NCBI GenBank assembly: GCA_036272735.1
Contig: DATAYF010000677.1
Location: 1-5,705 of the forward strand
From: DATAYF01 sp036272735
GTDB lineage: Bacteria; Chloroflexota; Ktedonobacteria; Ktedonobacterales; Ktedonobacteraceae
Direction of reading: 5' to 3'
Length of the DNA stretch: 5,705 bases
Shown here: one piece after another, positions 5,567-5,705 of the stretch
Layout: each line of letters begins with the position of its first letter
Position numbering within the stretch: the first letter of the stretch is position 1
Position numbers and translations under genes: made by a program
Notes under the pieces: model-generated
The model's database searches: none
What the model was told of the DNA's origin: nothing
Seen by the model: the letters and a program-made list of their open reading frames with translations, nothing else

Positions 5567-5705
5567 TCACCGCAACTTAGCATAGCGGGTCAGCCGTGCT
5601 GCTTTAGCTTCTTTGTCCGACACATCAGGGGCTAATGACAACAGCCCCGTCCTTATCCAGTCTTGCCGGATAAGGAGCGTTCGCATGGTGATATTCCGCG
5701 CGCCG
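5567..5705 (-). CDS. tnpB: RNA-guided nuclease TnpB (IS200/IS605 OrfB), C-terminal fragment
   Basis: This is the last 45 codons of a minus-strand frame that enters from beyond the window edge and stops at 5567-5569. It begins GARNITMRTLL, which matches the segment just after the third RuvC-like Asp in TnpB (typical form D-x-N-x-A-x-N-I). The remainder is a basic, variable tail ending in LTRYAKLR. TnpB is the small RNA-guided DNA endonuclease of these elements and helps keep the element at its site after TnpA-mediated excision. The catalytic residues and zinc ribbon lie outside the window, so activity cannot be judged. The GC hairpin 14 bp after the stop supports the identity. The short length leaves some doubt; the frame is too small for a call on homology alone. 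Confidence 0.65.
   Translation of the reverse strand, partial: GARNITMRTLLIRQDWIRTGLLSLAPDVSDKEAKAARLTRYAKLR

Noticed and set aside
1..5705. CRISPR array, tRNA, rRNA or a complete tnpA gene
   Set aside because: No regularly spaced direct repeats, cloverleaf or rRNA-like sequence was seen, and no frame resembles a Y1 transposase.

Overview
The window looks like bacterial chromosome of moderate GC with accessory features. The gene families suggest a spore-forming, IS-rich Chloroflexota bacterium of the Ktedonobacteria type: a lipoprotein-dependent sugar ABC transporter behind a LacI regulator, an MmyB/MltR-type regulator paired with a short-chain dehydrogenase, and two traces of IS200/IS605 (IS1341-group) tnpB. 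The taxon is inferred from gene content and style, not from a marker gene.

Left part (1-3050), all on the minus strand: a LacI-family regulator (GTG start), a sugar-binding lipoprotein, and the first 118 codons of a MalF-type permease that runs off the window. The order is regulator, binding protein, permease, as in a carbohydrate-uptake operon. A well-formed promoter (TTGACA, 17-bp spacer, TATAGT) lies upstream of lacI, and a perfect 16-bp palindrome with a central CG sits just downstream of its expected start point. This implies autoregulation and possibly control of the whole cluster. The binding-protein gene carries a one-base deletion in a C run that splits it into two frames; restoring one C gives a normal 445-residue protein.

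Middle (3051-3600): no intact gene. On the plus strand there is what looks like the decayed 3' end of a tnpB gene. It is followed by about 200 bp of small GC-rich stem-loops ending in a strong hairpin and GTGTCAA, which is the layout of an IS200/IS605 right end and its omega RNA (reRNA). A good plus-strand promoter lies inside the remnant and points into this structured region. A perfect 14-bp inverted repeat follows, between the element end and the stop codon of the dehydrogenase gene.

Right part (3600-5705): a divergent pair, an NADP-type short-chain dehydrogenase (minus) and an XRE/MltR-like regulator (plus), sharing a 149-bp intergenic region. This is a recurring arrangement in which the regulator probably controls the dehydrogenase. 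Directly after the regulator comes the right end of another tnpB element in the opposite orientation: a GC hairpin and the last 45 codons of TnpB, cut by the window edge. The two element right ends therefore face each other with the dehydrogenase-regulator module between them.
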